From NCBI GenBank assembly GCA_027924645.1, contig BSBN01000355.1:1127001-1191000 (forward strand): 64,000 nt of DNA, read 5' to 3'. Shown in pieces: positions 25,978-37,540 of the stretch. The stretch comes from Cunninghamia lanceolata (lineage: Eukaryota > Streptophyta > Pinopsida > Cupressales > Cupressaceae). Made by a program: the position numbers and the translations under genes. The notes under the pieces were generated by a model. That model made no database searches and was not told the origin of the DNA. It saw only the letters and a program-made list of their open reading frames with translations. Positions within the stretch are counted from its first letter, which is position 1; every line of letters starts with the position of its first letter.

Positions 25978-27299
25978 CCTATGCAACCATGTGTTCATAT
26001 GCAAGCTAAAGTAGAAGAAAAATAACATTACACATTATACTTCCAGAAAAGGATACTATAGAAATGGAGAGGATTCTTAAAGTGGAGGGGTGAAGCCCCC
26101 AGCCTGAGAACCTGCAAAATCATAGTATTAGACAATAAACCTACACAAGAGGCAATGTCAGAATCACACATATATATTACATCCTAAAAAGGATTAGATT
26201 GGATATGGTTTACTAAAACATCAAGGTTAGCAAGCCATATGATATAATGCACAACTATTACTATCTAAAACAAATTATAACACAACACACAAACACACAA
26301 GAAAAATAAAAACAAAGCAAAGGGGAATTTATAACACACTACGAGAGCTAGAAGAATGCTAAGTATGGTTCTAGGGCTAGCACACTATGAGAGCTAGGAA
26401 CCATACCAAACTCTTGTGGGCCACTAGGACTAACAAACTGCGTTGTTAGGTGACTCACAAAGAGTGCAAAAAGAGAGTAGTTGAAAAGCATAGTCAGGCC
26501 AAGCAATTGCATCTGCTTAGGACCACAACCAAACCATAATCTGGTGTGTGTAAAAGGTGTAAAGTGTGAAAGTATGCCCCCACCTTAAAAGAATCACATA
26601 AAGCATTAGTATGCAATTGATTTTAAGGTAGACAAGGAGAAGAGAGCTTGAATAAACATATATAAATAGATATGCTCTCAAAGCTACTTCTTGTAAAAGA
26701 AAAGAGAAAGAGATGCCCCCAAGGCTTAGGGACAACAAAAAAACTTGTGTAAGCATGGTATGACGTCAATCAATGCTAACAAATGCCATATGGAAACAAG
26801 CAACAACATCAAACATACTAAGGGATCTATGTGCTTTAGGGTTAGTATGTATAGTGAAGGGTAATAAATAAGGGACAACTCAATGAATCATCATCATTCC
26901 CCAAGCATGTAGAACTAAAGGAAGAATATCACAAGAAATGAATAAAAATATAAAATTTGGGTCAACATGGAAGGAAGCTAAATCTTCCAACACTTTGCAT
27001 CGTCCCCAAAATGTCACAATCAAACAAAGAGACATCAAATAGAAGAATAGAGAGACAAATAGAAGAATATCACAACTTTTTTGTTTCACCTGCATCCACA
27101 TGTCTACAAGGGCATCGTGGGTCCTTTAGGCAGAACTAACAAACATAAATGACGTTCATAGGGAAACATCACAATCAAACAAGAAAATAAAAAAAAATAG
27201 ATGAAATGAAGGTACTTCCCTGAAGGGTTGGGCATCATCAAATCATCTTGGTCTCAATCTTGATAAGCATAGAGGGACAGTGGAAGAGTTGACAACAAA
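25978..27299 (-). other. Non-coding internal region of the gag-only element
   Basis: About 1.3 kb between gag and the polypurine tract, where pol would lie in an autonomous element. No YxDD, RNase H or integrase motif was found in either strand. The longest frames are 79 codons or less. Confidence 0.5.
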
Positions 27300-28485
27300 A
27301 CCACACTCTGTGAGAACAAAGACTGGTATTGGAAAATGAATTCTATCACTTTTTCACTTGGTCCTTGCCGACAGTGGATGAGGTCAGTGAACGTGACCTG
27401 CAAGGCCAATGTTTGCTTGGAAATGTTGAAGAAACTAATTCACAATCTGATCAAAAGATAAAATGGAATGGTCAGGAAGCGAGTAGAACCAATCCAACAT
27501 TGTGTCCTTTAAGGACCTCGGGAATAGTTTTTCCAACAAAGCATTCTAAAAAAGAAAGTCACTCTAGAGAGCAGTGAAAGCAGATATGTGGGTTTGTGGG
27601 TCTCCTTTTCTAGTATATTTCTTGAACCTGGGTTCCTCAAAGCCTTGTGGGAAAGGCACAAAAAGAATATTGAGTGAGAGTGAGCTACATCGGTAATAGG
27701 TGGGGACAAGAGGTTGCGTGGATGAAGTGGATAAGGAGGCGAGTTGTTGCAAAGAACCAACATTTTGCAAAAGTTGGTTAATTACATGATTAGTGGTATG
27801 AGTAGGCAGAGGAAGAGGGGGAAGCAATAGGCTGTGAAAGTAGATGGGAGGCTCCAAGGTTACTAGGTGGAGAATTAAATGGCAACGAGACCAAAGGTGA
27901 AACAAACCCATATTGATTTATGGGGTTCACGACGCTTCCAGACAAACCAATACTTGTACTACTATGTTGTGGAGCACTAGTAGCCATCTGAGAAGAAGTA
28001 AAAATATGAATCCTTGATGTAGGGAGAGGGAGAGAGAGCTGGCTTCCAATAATATTTGACTGGGAGTCCAGAGAATTCATAATGTAGCTTGCTAATGGCG
28101 ATGTATCTCTATGCATGATGTGAGCAATACCACGTAGGAGATCAAGACCCTTGCAATGACTAGTTAACATCACACATAGAGCATCAACCAAAGTGACAAC
28201 ACTACTGGATATATCCTCATGGTGTGAAAAATTTTGATAATCACCTAGATGGTGATCTAAGTCACAAATTTTCTCTAAAGGAACATAGTCAAAGGTTGCC
28301 TCATGATCAAAGACTTCTTTGGCATCATGATAAGAGGTCATGGGAATAATCCTAGAAGTAGAAGCAAAAGAAATATTTGTGGTGATATGTTCAAAAGAAG
28401 TTGTAAAGTCTAGAGTGAAACAAATAGGTGAGGTAGGACTCGTAGAATAGACCATGTAATAGCGTCTAATACTCCTACACAACAT
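27300..28485 (-). pseudogene. Gypsy-type gag ORF, second copy
   Basis: The minus-strand frame 28485-27790 (231 codons) starts MLCRSIRRYYMVYST and is rich in Ser, Pro and Thr towards its end. After a frameshift, a second frame carries the Ty3/Gypsy gag core: GDPQTHISAFTAL at about 27600-27565, FPRSLKDTMLDWFYSLPDHS around 27475-27530, then SFDQIVN and FLQHFQANIG. This FP.SLK..A..WF..LP..SI.SF pattern defines the retrotransposon gag family. TAG stops break it at three or more points, and there is no zinc knuckle. It probably supplied particle protein, or is a relic of it. Confidence 0.75.
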
Positions 28486-28669
28486 GAATTCAGAATTGGA
28501 AGACTAAGTTGTGAAGCTCATAAGCTACACAACACACAGTATTATGTGTTGAGAAAGAAGGTTTTTGTTTTTAAATGTTTATGAACAGTGGGTTCACCAA
28601 GATGCAAGGTGAACAACAACAATGAAGAGAAGGTTTTAAAATTGTTAGAACACATCAAGTTCACCAAAA

Positions 28670-28753
28670 TGTAAGGTAGGAAAAACTTATCTTCAATTGA
28701 ACGTATCAATTAAGAGATTTTTCGCTAACCATAAACTTGGGTTCTATTGTTTG
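28670..28753 (-). repeat. LTR C of the gag-only array, left part
   Basis: The first 84 bp of LTR C, ending ATTGTTTG where Copia-2 begins. The LTR resumes at 36066. Confidence 0.8.
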
Positions 28754-29435
28754 TGTTAGGATTAATGTGCCATAAACCTTGTAAATCCTATGTATTTAAT
28801 TACTCCTAATATTGTTTGTAAATCATTCATAAGGTATGAAGTATTCACCAAGTAGCGATCTTATTTCAACTGCATGCTTGATCTCGGTACCTATCAGATG
28901 ATGGTTATATGGGGTTGTAGGGGGTACCCCCTGCAGGGTTTGGGGGGCTTATCGCATTGGTGGTGGGGATCCAGGGGAAACGCCCCCGAAAGCCACATTT
29001 TATATATAAATTTTTGTTGTAAATCTGGATCGTTCATTATTAGGTCACATATCTGATGGTAGAGGCTATGTTGGATTGTCTTGCCCTAGAAGGCAACCCC
29101 TTTATGAGGATATTGTATTATGACTATTAATGAGAAGAGTTGAGAGTGGAAAAACACGCACTTCTGGATTGAAGACTGAAGAGGAGATTGATAGTGTTGT
29201 TTTGTAAACTCTATTGAAGTTAATACATACTGGTGCATCTCTTCTTCTATGGAGTTTTTTTTTTTCTGAAAGGGTTTCTCCACATAAACATTGTATTATG
29301 TGTTTGATTTTCTACTTTGTTATTTATTTATGTTGATTTCATACTATCTCCATTTTGGTTTTGTACAGTTAAAGATCTATATTGTACAATTATAATCAAA
29401 TTTCCATTGATAGTTGTTTACTTTCATTTCTAACA
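28754..29435 (+). repeat. 5' LTR of Copia-2
   Basis: 682 bp, starts TGTTAGG and ends TTTCTAACA. It has a G-rich block near 28910-28990 (GGGGGTACCCCC, GGGGAAACGCCCCC) similar in style to the Copia-1 LTR block. Confidence 0.93.
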
Positions 29436-29437
29436 TT

Positions 29438-29450
29438 TGGTATCAGAGCC
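29438..29450 (+). other. Primer-binding site of Copia-2
   Basis: TGGTATCAGAGCC, two bases after the LTR, is complementary to the 3' end of initiator methionine tRNA. Confidence 0.93.
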
Positions 29451-29544
29451 TGGCTAGTTATGAGTCTTGTGTGGAAGTGTAGGGTTTTTTGAGCTATAGT
29501 GGGAGTTTCAGTTGAACTTATTTTGTAGATTGTGTCTAGAAGCC

Positions 29545-30375
29545 ATGGCTGCATCCTCATCCTGATTGGACATCAAAAAATTTGATGGAACTGGTTATGA
29601 GCCGTGGAAGCTAAAAATGGAGGATCTCCTTAAAAAGAGAGAACAATGGTTTGTTGTATCAAGAGAAAAGAAACCCGACGATGTCAGTCAAAATGAGTGG
29701 GACAAATTGGACAAAAAGGAAAGAGGAATAATTCAGTTATGCCTTGCAGACTTTGTCCTGTTGAATGTCTTTGCTGAGAAAACTGCACATGCTTTATGGA
29801 AGTAGTTGGGTGAAATCTATCAACCCAAGAGCTTGGTAAATAAATTATATCTCAAAAGAAAGTTATTTTCCCTTAAAAGGGAGGGTGATTTGATAGCTGA
29901 GCACTTGAATACATTTAATTTGATTTAAAGTCAGTTAGCTTATGTGGATGTTAAGATAGATGAGGAAGATAATTGTATTATGCTTCTTTGTTCTTTTCCT
30001 GAGTCTTGGGAGAATTTAGTTCTTGCTATCACTGCTAACCTCGAAGATCCAAAGATGGATGCCCTTATTGCAACTTTGTTGTCACAAGAAATGAGGAAGA
30101 AGGCTATGAATAGCTCAGTGGATGCTCTTAATGTCAGGGGGAGGTCTAAGGAAAGAGGACCAAAAGGAGATCAGAAGGGTCTTAAGGAATCAAAAGGCTG
30201 GTCTAAAACTCTTGGAAAGAAGAATAGAGTTAAGTGTTGGAACTGTGGTAAGCGGGGGCATGTGAGGAAATAATATGGAAACCCAAATAAACAGTGGGAT
30301 TCCTCTACCGAAAAGTCCTCAAATGTAGGTGATGAAGTTTTACTTTCTGCATGTAATGTTATGTCTAATGAATAG
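29545..30375 (+). pseudogene. Copia-2 gag remnant
   Basis: It opens at ATG 29545 (MAASSS, then an in-frame TGA) and continues KKFDGTGYEPWKLKMEDLL, the Copia gag signature. A stop follows at about 29803. Further open parts run to 30273, including the conserved LCSFPESWENLV. The zinc knuckle begins CWNCGKRGH at 30235, but its last cysteine position reads Tyr and is preceded by a stop, so the knuckle is destroyed. The basic linker RGRSKERGPKGDQKG precedes it. Confidence 0.9.
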
Positions 30376-31960
30376 TGGTTGATGAAATAGGTTGCTCGTA
30401 TCATATGAATTCTCATATGAGAAATATGATGGAGGTAATGTTTACCTTGGGGACAACTCTACATATCCAATTATTGTCCAGGGAAAGGTATAGTTGTGTT
30501 TCAGTGATTGGAGGATTAAAACCTTCCTGGTGTTTTACATATTCCTAGATTGGATAGAAATCTTATCTATGTTTTGAAGTTGAATGATTCAGGAATGCAT
30601 GTAACATTTAATAAGCATGGTTGCAGATTGGTGAGAGGAATCTTGGTTGTAGCCAGGGGAACAAGGATGGGAACTCTGTTTAAGCTTGAGTCCACTACAA
30701 TTTGTAGATCCACTAATGTAACTAAAACTGCTGAAAATACATGTATGTTATGGCACTGCGGATTGGGAAACACAATTGAAAATGTTTTAAAAATAATTAT
30801 GAATAAAATGTTGTTGGATGGTTTCTCCTATTCTGATGAGCACTTTGATTTCTGTGAGCATTGTGTGTTTGGTAAACGGTAAACAGAACAAAAATTATTT
30901 TCCTTTAGGAAGCAATAGAGCGAAAGAGAAATTTATAAATTATTCATTTAGATGTGTTTGGACCTATGGATAATGATTCTATTGGAAAATCCTGTTATTT
31001 CATTACCTTCATTGATGATGTATCCAGATTCACATGGATTTATTTTATGAAGCATAAATCTGAAGTTTTCACTAAGTTTAAGGAATTTAAAATCTTAGTA
31101 GAGAACCATTCAGGACTTAAGATAAAAATATTAAGATCTGACAATGGAGGGGAATACTGCTCTAACAAATTTGATGAGTTCTATAAGCATGCAGTAATAC
31201 AAAAGACAACTCCATATACACCACAACAAAATGATGTTGCAGAAAGGATGAATCGAATAATAATGGAAAGAGCCAGAAGTATGTTAAGTGATGCATAGTT
31301 GGATAAATTCTTTTGGGAAAAATCTATGAGTACCGCTTGTTATTTGTTAAATAGATTTCCTTGTAAAGCTCTTGGTTCTATGCCTTATGAAGTGTGGACA
31401 GGTAAGAAACCTTCTATTTCACATTTAAGGGTTTTTGGCTATGAAGCTTTTGTTCATGTGCTTAAAGATTCAAAGTGATCTAAGTTGGATCCAAAAGAAC
31501 ATAAATGCATCTTCATTGGATATGGTGAGAATGTAAAAGGTTATAAGCTTTGGGATCCTCTATCTAGAAAAGTTATCTTTCCTAGAGATGTGATTTTCAG
31601 GGAACTTAGAGCTATTTCTAATCTTATACAGCCAGAAGAAAAAGAAAGGAAGAGGATAGTGCATTTTGATTTACAACAAGAAAATGCACATCAGAAAGAA
31701 TAAAATGATGGATTAGGGGATGGGGAAGAAAAAGAATATTCAAGTGAAAGTTCAGATGAGGAAGACTTTATTGTTACAAAAGAAGTTGAGCATACAAAAG
31801 AACACGAGGAAGAATCTCTTACCCCACCTTCGAGAAGATCCACAAGACAATGAAACCTAGTTGATAGGTATAGCCTACCATATTTCAGTTGTGTATTTGC
31901 TTTATTGAGTACTGATGATGAACCTAGATCCTACATGGAAGCTATTCATGTAGATGATAG
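30376..31960 (+). pseudogene. Copia-2 pol remnant, protease to integrase
   Basis: Protease is reduced to a short degenerate stretch near 30376-30420, without a clear DSG. The pre-integrase zinc region (MLWHCGLGN..CEHCVFGKR) is at 30745-30882. Integrase runs 30951-31298 with Asp at 30951-30953, Asp at 31140-31142 and Glu at 31242-31244. The last two are 33 residues apart instead of the usual 35, so two codons have been lost. The integrase C-terminal GYKLWDPLSRKVIFPRDVIF follows at about 31530-31600. An acidic linker precedes the reverse transcriptase. Confidence 0.9.
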
Positions 31961-31993
31961 CAAGTCTTAGCAGCTAGCCATGTAGGAGGAGAA

Positions 31994-32883
31994 TGTAATG
32001 TCCCTTTTAGGAACAATACTAATTTTACCCTAAATTATCAATTTCAAGCAACAAAGATTTAGAGAGTACCTTGGCTTGATTTAATTCTTGCAAATATGTT
32101 AGAAAATACTTACAATAATATTTCTCACAACCAAGTTAACAGATTCCTAATGACATTAATAATACAAAGACCTAACTATCTAGGAGACTCAACCATAAGA
32201 GAGTTGAGGAGAGTGACTTCGATGGGTGTCTCAAATCCTCTACATTAGGCCCAATAGTGGATATACCACCCACCTTGGCCTCATGTGGCACATGCCATCC
32301 ATATGAGGTGGTCTACCTAATGAGGTATCCGTTATCCTATTCCCCATCATATTGCCATTTCCTTTCCCTTTCTCTATGATTGGTTCCTTTGAAATTGCAT
32401 GTCTATGATATGAGAATGAGATCACAAGAGGGTGCCCCAGAAGCCATCTCTTCTAAGCCCAAGGGTAGTACCCTTTGTACTCTTGTACCCTTTGTACCCC
32501 CTTGGCCCCTTTGAGATTATCCAATCCCCTCTAGGGGTGGCATACCTAGAAGAGTGCCCCATCACCGTTATCCTTCTTGCACCACATTTCTTCTATCATA
32601 GTAAACATGACATTCATACAAAATCAGTTTCATATTTGCAAATAATTCTATCAACCATACAAAATGAATCACGAAGATGGTATCACAATATGCATGATCA
32701 TATCTACATTATATTCCTATATAGATCCTACCACAGTTTGATGCCTTTTCTATATATATCTTGATTGCTAATCTATATATATGTCTTCTCTTGATTTCCT
32801 GTTCCCTTTATGAGATATTCCCTGTTATAATCTGCTTGAATGCTTCCCTTAACACATCTTATGAGTAGATCTAAATATATTAG

Positions 32884-32929
<46 letters not shown>

Positions 32930-33832
32930 TCAGAAAATTTATTCTCATACAAAATTATGAAAGATCTTATATTATTTCACATCCACATTTGATGATAAAC
33001 AATGATACATATGTTAGATTCCTAAGATAGATTCTTGTTAATGAAAACCATTATTAATAATATATATTAAACACTATACCAATTTGCATATTAAATATAC
33101 TATACACACTATACCAATATGCATATTAAATATATTATACATATACCACACTGCTCTTCTTTTATTTATATCTGCCTTTCCTTAACCGCTGGTCTGTGTT
33201 TATTCTTGCAAACTTGTTATTACTTAATTTCTGATCTGTATCTTCTTCTGATGCCTTCTTAATTCTCTTTGATTTCCCTCATATACCATATCCTTCTTTT
33301 GGAAGGGGTGCGATCTCATAGATCACACCCTATATGATACCTTTCGCTACCTTTTAATCCGATCACCTCGCAATTTTGTTATTTATATTAATACTTCTCT
33401 TTATTTATGTATTAATAGTTATATTAATATTATATTATATAATTAATATTAATTTATGTGTATATCAATCCTATTAATATTATATCATATAATTAATATC
33501 AATTTATATGTATATCAACAACCATATTAATATTATATTATATAATTACATTGATAATATAACATCAATATTATATTAAATATTATTAACATTATCATTC
33601 TAATTTATAATTATAATGTTATCTGTGATAATTGTAATTTTATATTTGTCCTTCATAATTTGTATTATAATTATAGGGGCATGACATAATCATTCAATTA
33701 TATACACAATTATCATTCAAACCATTGACGGAAAAGATACAATAAACACCATATTTCGAGAAAGCAACTCCACCGTTTATTGTGATGTTTAAAACTTTAA
33801 TTTAAACAATGCCTCAATATCGGGACATCATA
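31994..33832. mobile_element. Solo LTR S1 nested in Copia-2
   Basis: 1839 bp, starts TGTAATGTCCC and ends GGGACATCATA. It is bracketed by a perfect 5-bp duplication GAGAA (31989-31993 and 33833-33837). Removing it and one copy of GAGAA rejoins the Copia-2 RT frame exactly (..EEKMDLDSCDTWDL). It is homologous to the solo LTR at 48496-49951. It holds no internal region or primer site, so it is a solo LTR left by LTR-LTR recombination. Confidence 0.92.
32886..32926. repeat. (TA)n microsatellite
   Basis: About 20 TA repeats inside solo LTR S1. The related LTR at 48496-49951 lacks it, so it expanded after the copies separated. Confidence 0.95.
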
Positions 33833-33837
33833 GAGAA

Positions 33838-35335
33838 GATGGATTTAGACTCGTGTGACACCTGGGATCTTGTACATTTTCCCAAAAGAAGAAATGCCGT
33901 AGTATGTAAGTGGGTCTTCAAGAAGTTTGAAGTAGACAATTCATTATAGAAGTACAAGGCTAGACTGGTAGCCAAGGGCTACTCCCAGAGAGAGAGAATC
34001 GATTTAGGTGAAATTTTCTCTCTTGTTGCTAAATTATCTTCTATTCTAGATTTCTTTTATCTATTGCTATAACTTATGATTTTGAAATTGAGCAAATAGA
34101 TGCTAAGACTACATTTTTGCATGGAGATTTGGAAGAAGAAATTTATATGCAACAACCTACAGGTTTTGCGGTAAAAGGGAAGGAACACTGGGTATGTAAC
34201 TTAAAAAGGTCTCTTTATGGTTTAACACAGTCTCCCTAAATGTCGTATCAAAAGTTTGACACATTTGTTTTGAAATTAGGTTTTGTACGAAGCGAAGAAG
34301 GTCATTGTGTATACATTAGATGTATTGATGATCATATACTGATTGTTGCCTTGTATGTAGATGCTATTTTATTTTTAGTAACACTAAGGGTATGATTAGT
34401 GAGCTAAAAGCTCAACTTTCAGGTGCATTTGAAATGAAGGATCTAGGAGCAGCCAAGTATATTCTGGGGATGGAAATTAAAAGAGATCGAGTATACAGAA
34501 AGCTTTGGTTATTGTAGAGTAAGTATGTTGATACTATTCTGAACATATTTAGTAAGTAGGATTGCAATCCGGTTAGAATTCCTTTACTGGTTGGTACTAA
34601 TCTTTCATTAGATATGTTTCCTAAGAATGAAGATGATTTAGAGGATATGTCTGATGTGCCATATGCTAGTGTTGTAGGAAGTTTGATGCAATGGTTTAGA
34701 CCAGATATTGCCTAAGTAGTGGGAGTTTTGAGTAGGTTTATGTCTAACCCTGGTAGACAACATTGGAATTATGCAAAGAGGGTGTTAAGATATTTGCGTG
34801 GTACTTTTGATTAATGTTTGGTTTATTCTGGTACTAATAATGTGGATAAGACATTGGACATACATGATTTTGTTGATGCAGATTGGGTAGGTGACTTGGA
34901 TAGTCGAAGGTCCACTAGTGGATATGTGTTTACTTTGTTTGGAGGATGGATGATTAAAAGGTAGCCCACCATTGCTTTATCGACCACTGAAGTAGAGTAT
35001 ATGGCTGCTACTCATGTCTCTAAGGAGGTAGTTTGGTTACAGAGATTGTGTACACGTATTGGTTTTGATTGCATGATTATTCAGATTGGTTGTGATAGCC
35101 AGAGTGCAATATGTTTGGCCAAGAACCCCATGTATTATGCAACCCCATGTATCATGCACAAACTAAGCATGTGGATGTTCAATACCATTTTGTTCATGAA
35201 ATGATTGTTAATGCTTAGATTGAGATGAAGAAGGTTGACACTCAGAAGAATGTTGCACATTCACTTACTAAACCTCTGAGCACAAAAAAGTTTACATGGT
35301 GCAGGAAGGCCATGGGCCTTGTTCCTAGTACTTAG
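33838..35335 (+). pseudogene. Copia-2 pol remnant, reverse transcriptase and RNase H
   Basis: RT opens CDTWDLVHFPKRRNAVVCKW at about 33850 and continues with FLHGDLEEEIYMQQPTGF and NLKRSLYGL. The catalytic motif reads YVDA at 34354-34365 instead of YVDD, removing one metal-binding Asp. RNase H (IALSTTEVEYMAATHVSKE, about 34970-35025) is followed by CDSQSAICLAKNP. A short duplication, CCCATGTATTATGCA then CCCATGTATCATGCA at 35128-35158, shifts the frame before the KHVDVQYH-type ending. Stops and frameshifts abound. Confidence 0.9.
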
Positions 35336-35377
35336 TTGTTTTATGTTTTCCTACGGATGTATTTACAATGTATGATG

Positions 35378-35390
35378 TCAAGTGGGAGAA
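35378..35390 (+). other. Polypurine tract of Copia-2
   Basis: TCAAGTGGGAGAA sits directly before the 3' LTR. Confidence 0.85.
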
Positions 35391-36065
35391 TGTTAGGATT
35401 AAGGTGCCATCAACCTTGTAAATCCTATGTATTTAATTACTCCTAATATTATTTGTAAATCATTCATAAGGGATGAAGTATTCACCAAGTAGCAATCTTG
35501 TTTCACCTGCATGCTTGATCTTAGTACCCAACGGATGATGGTTATGTGGGCAGTGCAAGGGGTACCCCCCTATGAGGTCTAGGGGCTCATCCCCCTCGTG
35601 GGGGGTCTGGGGGCAATGCCCATAGAAGCCAAATTTTACATATAAATTTCCATTGTAAATATGGACTGTTCATCATTAGGTCACATATATGACAGTAGAG
35701 GTTATGTTGGATTGTCTTGCCCTAGAAGGCAACCCCTTTATGCTGATATTATATTATGGCTATGTATGAGAAGAGTTGAGAGTGGAAGAACAAGCACTAC
35801 TAGATCAAAGACTAAAGAGGAGATTGATAGTGTTATATTGTAAACTCCACTAAAGTTAATACAAACTTGTGCATCTCTTCTTGTATGGAGTTTTTTCCTG
35901 AAAGAGTTTCTCCATGTAAACACTGTGTTATGTACTTGATCTTTTATTCCATTATTTCTTTATGTTGATTTCATACTATCTCCATTTTGGTTCTGCATAG
36001 TTAAATATGTATATTATAGTTGTAATCAAATTTCCATTGATAGTTTTTTACCTTTATTTCTAACC
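35391..36065 (+). repeat. 3' LTR of Copia-2
   Basis: About 675 bp, collinear with 28754-29435. The last base is C (TAACC) instead of the expected A. Confidence 0.92.
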
Positions 36066-37540
36066 GTACATAACCACTTGAGTTCCTATCAAAGCAAAAT
36101 AACTAGACTAGATGATTTACAATAAAGGAAAGAAAGAGGAAAATACTAGAAATGAACAAATATAGAAATAATTTGAAGAAACCATATGTAGAAGTGGGAA
36201 GAAGACGAGAAAAGGAACCTATCACCGAGAGGAGGAGCTCACTACCTTGGATGACAATGTACCATGTGAACATTTGCACTAAGTACTGGTGTCCTCAAAA
36301 GCCACAAAATAAAAATCTTTAGATCTGTACAGACCTTAAGCACTTGCACATCACAAGTATGAACAATGAAATTACCTAGCAGTATGTAGACGACTCCAAA
36401 AATGAAAATAAAGAAAATATTAAAATGAAATAAAACTAAATGAAATGAAAGGAGACAAGGGAAGAACACCAAAAAACCCTCAGTGCACTTGAGATGACTT
36501 TGCTCAAGGATACTTACAAAAAGATAGAGAAAAATGGTTGTGCTACTAAGGAGTTTCCCTTAGTCAAGCCTTGGTTTCAGTTTTCCAACCTCCACGAGCA
36601 ATGAATAATAGAAATATTTTGAAAAGCAAAGAAATGTGTGTGCTCCTATGCTATGTGTGTCTAGGAAATTAGAGTAGTGACAATGTGAGTAAAATAAAGA
36701 GATTGCTTCCCTAGTCTATGGGGAAGACAACCCTTGATCACACAGCAAGATAAATAAAGATGGTGGTCTACACCATGCAACACAAACAAACGGTGGTTTG
36801 CACCAAGAAAATAACTACACTATGCACAAATTGATTCAAACAAGAGATACAAAACTACACAATGAAATATAATTACCAGTTTGAGTAGAGAAAAGGAGGT
36901 TACAATTCCTCAAGAGATGAAACTTGATGCACAACTTTCAAATACCCAGCAAGAGATAGAGCCTTCTCAACAAATATAATACCAACAAAAGTCTCCAAGA
37001 GCTAGTGAAGATGATACCACAATACAAGAGGGCATGAAAACTCCCAATAGTTGTTGTAGAGACAAAGTTACCCAAGGATTTCAAAAATTTGTAGAGAAGA
37101 GAGCCAAGAAGATTTTGTAACCTTCCAAGAATGAATGAATGAATTAGTCAAAATCTAAGAATCCCCCCAAAAGGAAGGAATAACCTGAAATAGAAATCTA
37201 AGAGACATTTTGCGCCTCGAAAGGGCATTAGAAAATAGTCTCATCATCATTGAAGGTATCTGGTAACACCCAGGAACAGTCACCTGGTGCCAAACAAATA
37301 TAGGATGCTAGGGCATCGCACAGACATCCACGCGTAGCACTTGAGTCAGGTGATTTAAGTTCTTGGTTACACAGAACACCTTAGGACAATTTAGCTAACA
37401 AAGTATTCAAATGATTTTTTTAAAAATTAAGAGAATGAGGCTAGAATGAAGCAAAAATTAGGCTAAAATGCAGAAAGGAGGTGTAAGCACTAAAGTGGTT
37501 GTCAAACATAGTGTGAAATTGCAAAGGTATGCAATTTCGA
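36066..37540 (-). repeat. LTR C of the gag-only array, right part
   Basis: The LTR resumes at GTACATAACCACTTGAGTTCC, corresponding to TTACAGAACCACTTGAGTTCC in LTR B. It runs to about 37540 (GGTATGCAATTTCGA), matching the end of LTR B. It keeps the segment that B has lost. About 25 bp of LTR between the two parts are missing. Confidence 0.8.

Larger units (their letters stand above)
28754..36065 (+). mobile_element. Copia-2: Ty1/Copia retrotransposon nested in LTR C
   Basis: The 5' LTR at 28754-29435 and 3' LTR at 35391-36065 both start TGTTAGGATTAA and enclose a methionine-tRNA primer site, gag and pol in Copia order. The body is about 5.5 kb once the solo LTR nested at 31994-33832 is removed. 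Unlike Copia-1 there is no 5-bp target duplication. Comparison with LTRs A and B instead shows about 25 bp of target missing at the junction. Coding regions are broken by stops, frameshifts and the nested LTR. Confidence 0.93.
22421..37540 (-). mobile_element. Gag-only LTR retroelement array: LTR-int-LTR-int-LTR
   Basis: Three copies of one long LTR (A from 22421, B from 24703, C from 28670) all start TGTAAGGTAGGAAAAAC on the plus strand and are separated by two internal regions. On the minus strand each internal region begins just past ...CTTACA and carries a gag-like ORF. The complete one (25949-28669, about 2.7 kb) ends in a polypurine tract before LTR B. I find no protease, RT, RNase H or integrase. 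The layout fits a non-autonomous element of the gag-only (TR-GAG-like) kind, multiplied by unequal LTR recombination. LTR C is split by Copia-2. Confidence 0.75.

Noticed and set aside
32432..32764. 110-codon open frame
   Set aside because: It lies wholly inside solo LTR S1 and has no protein-like motif.
31994..33832. DNA transposon with AATGTCCC/GGGACAT terminal inverted repeats
   Set aside because: The TG..CA-type ends, 5-bp duplication, size and homology to S2 fit a solo LTR better; no transposase was seen.
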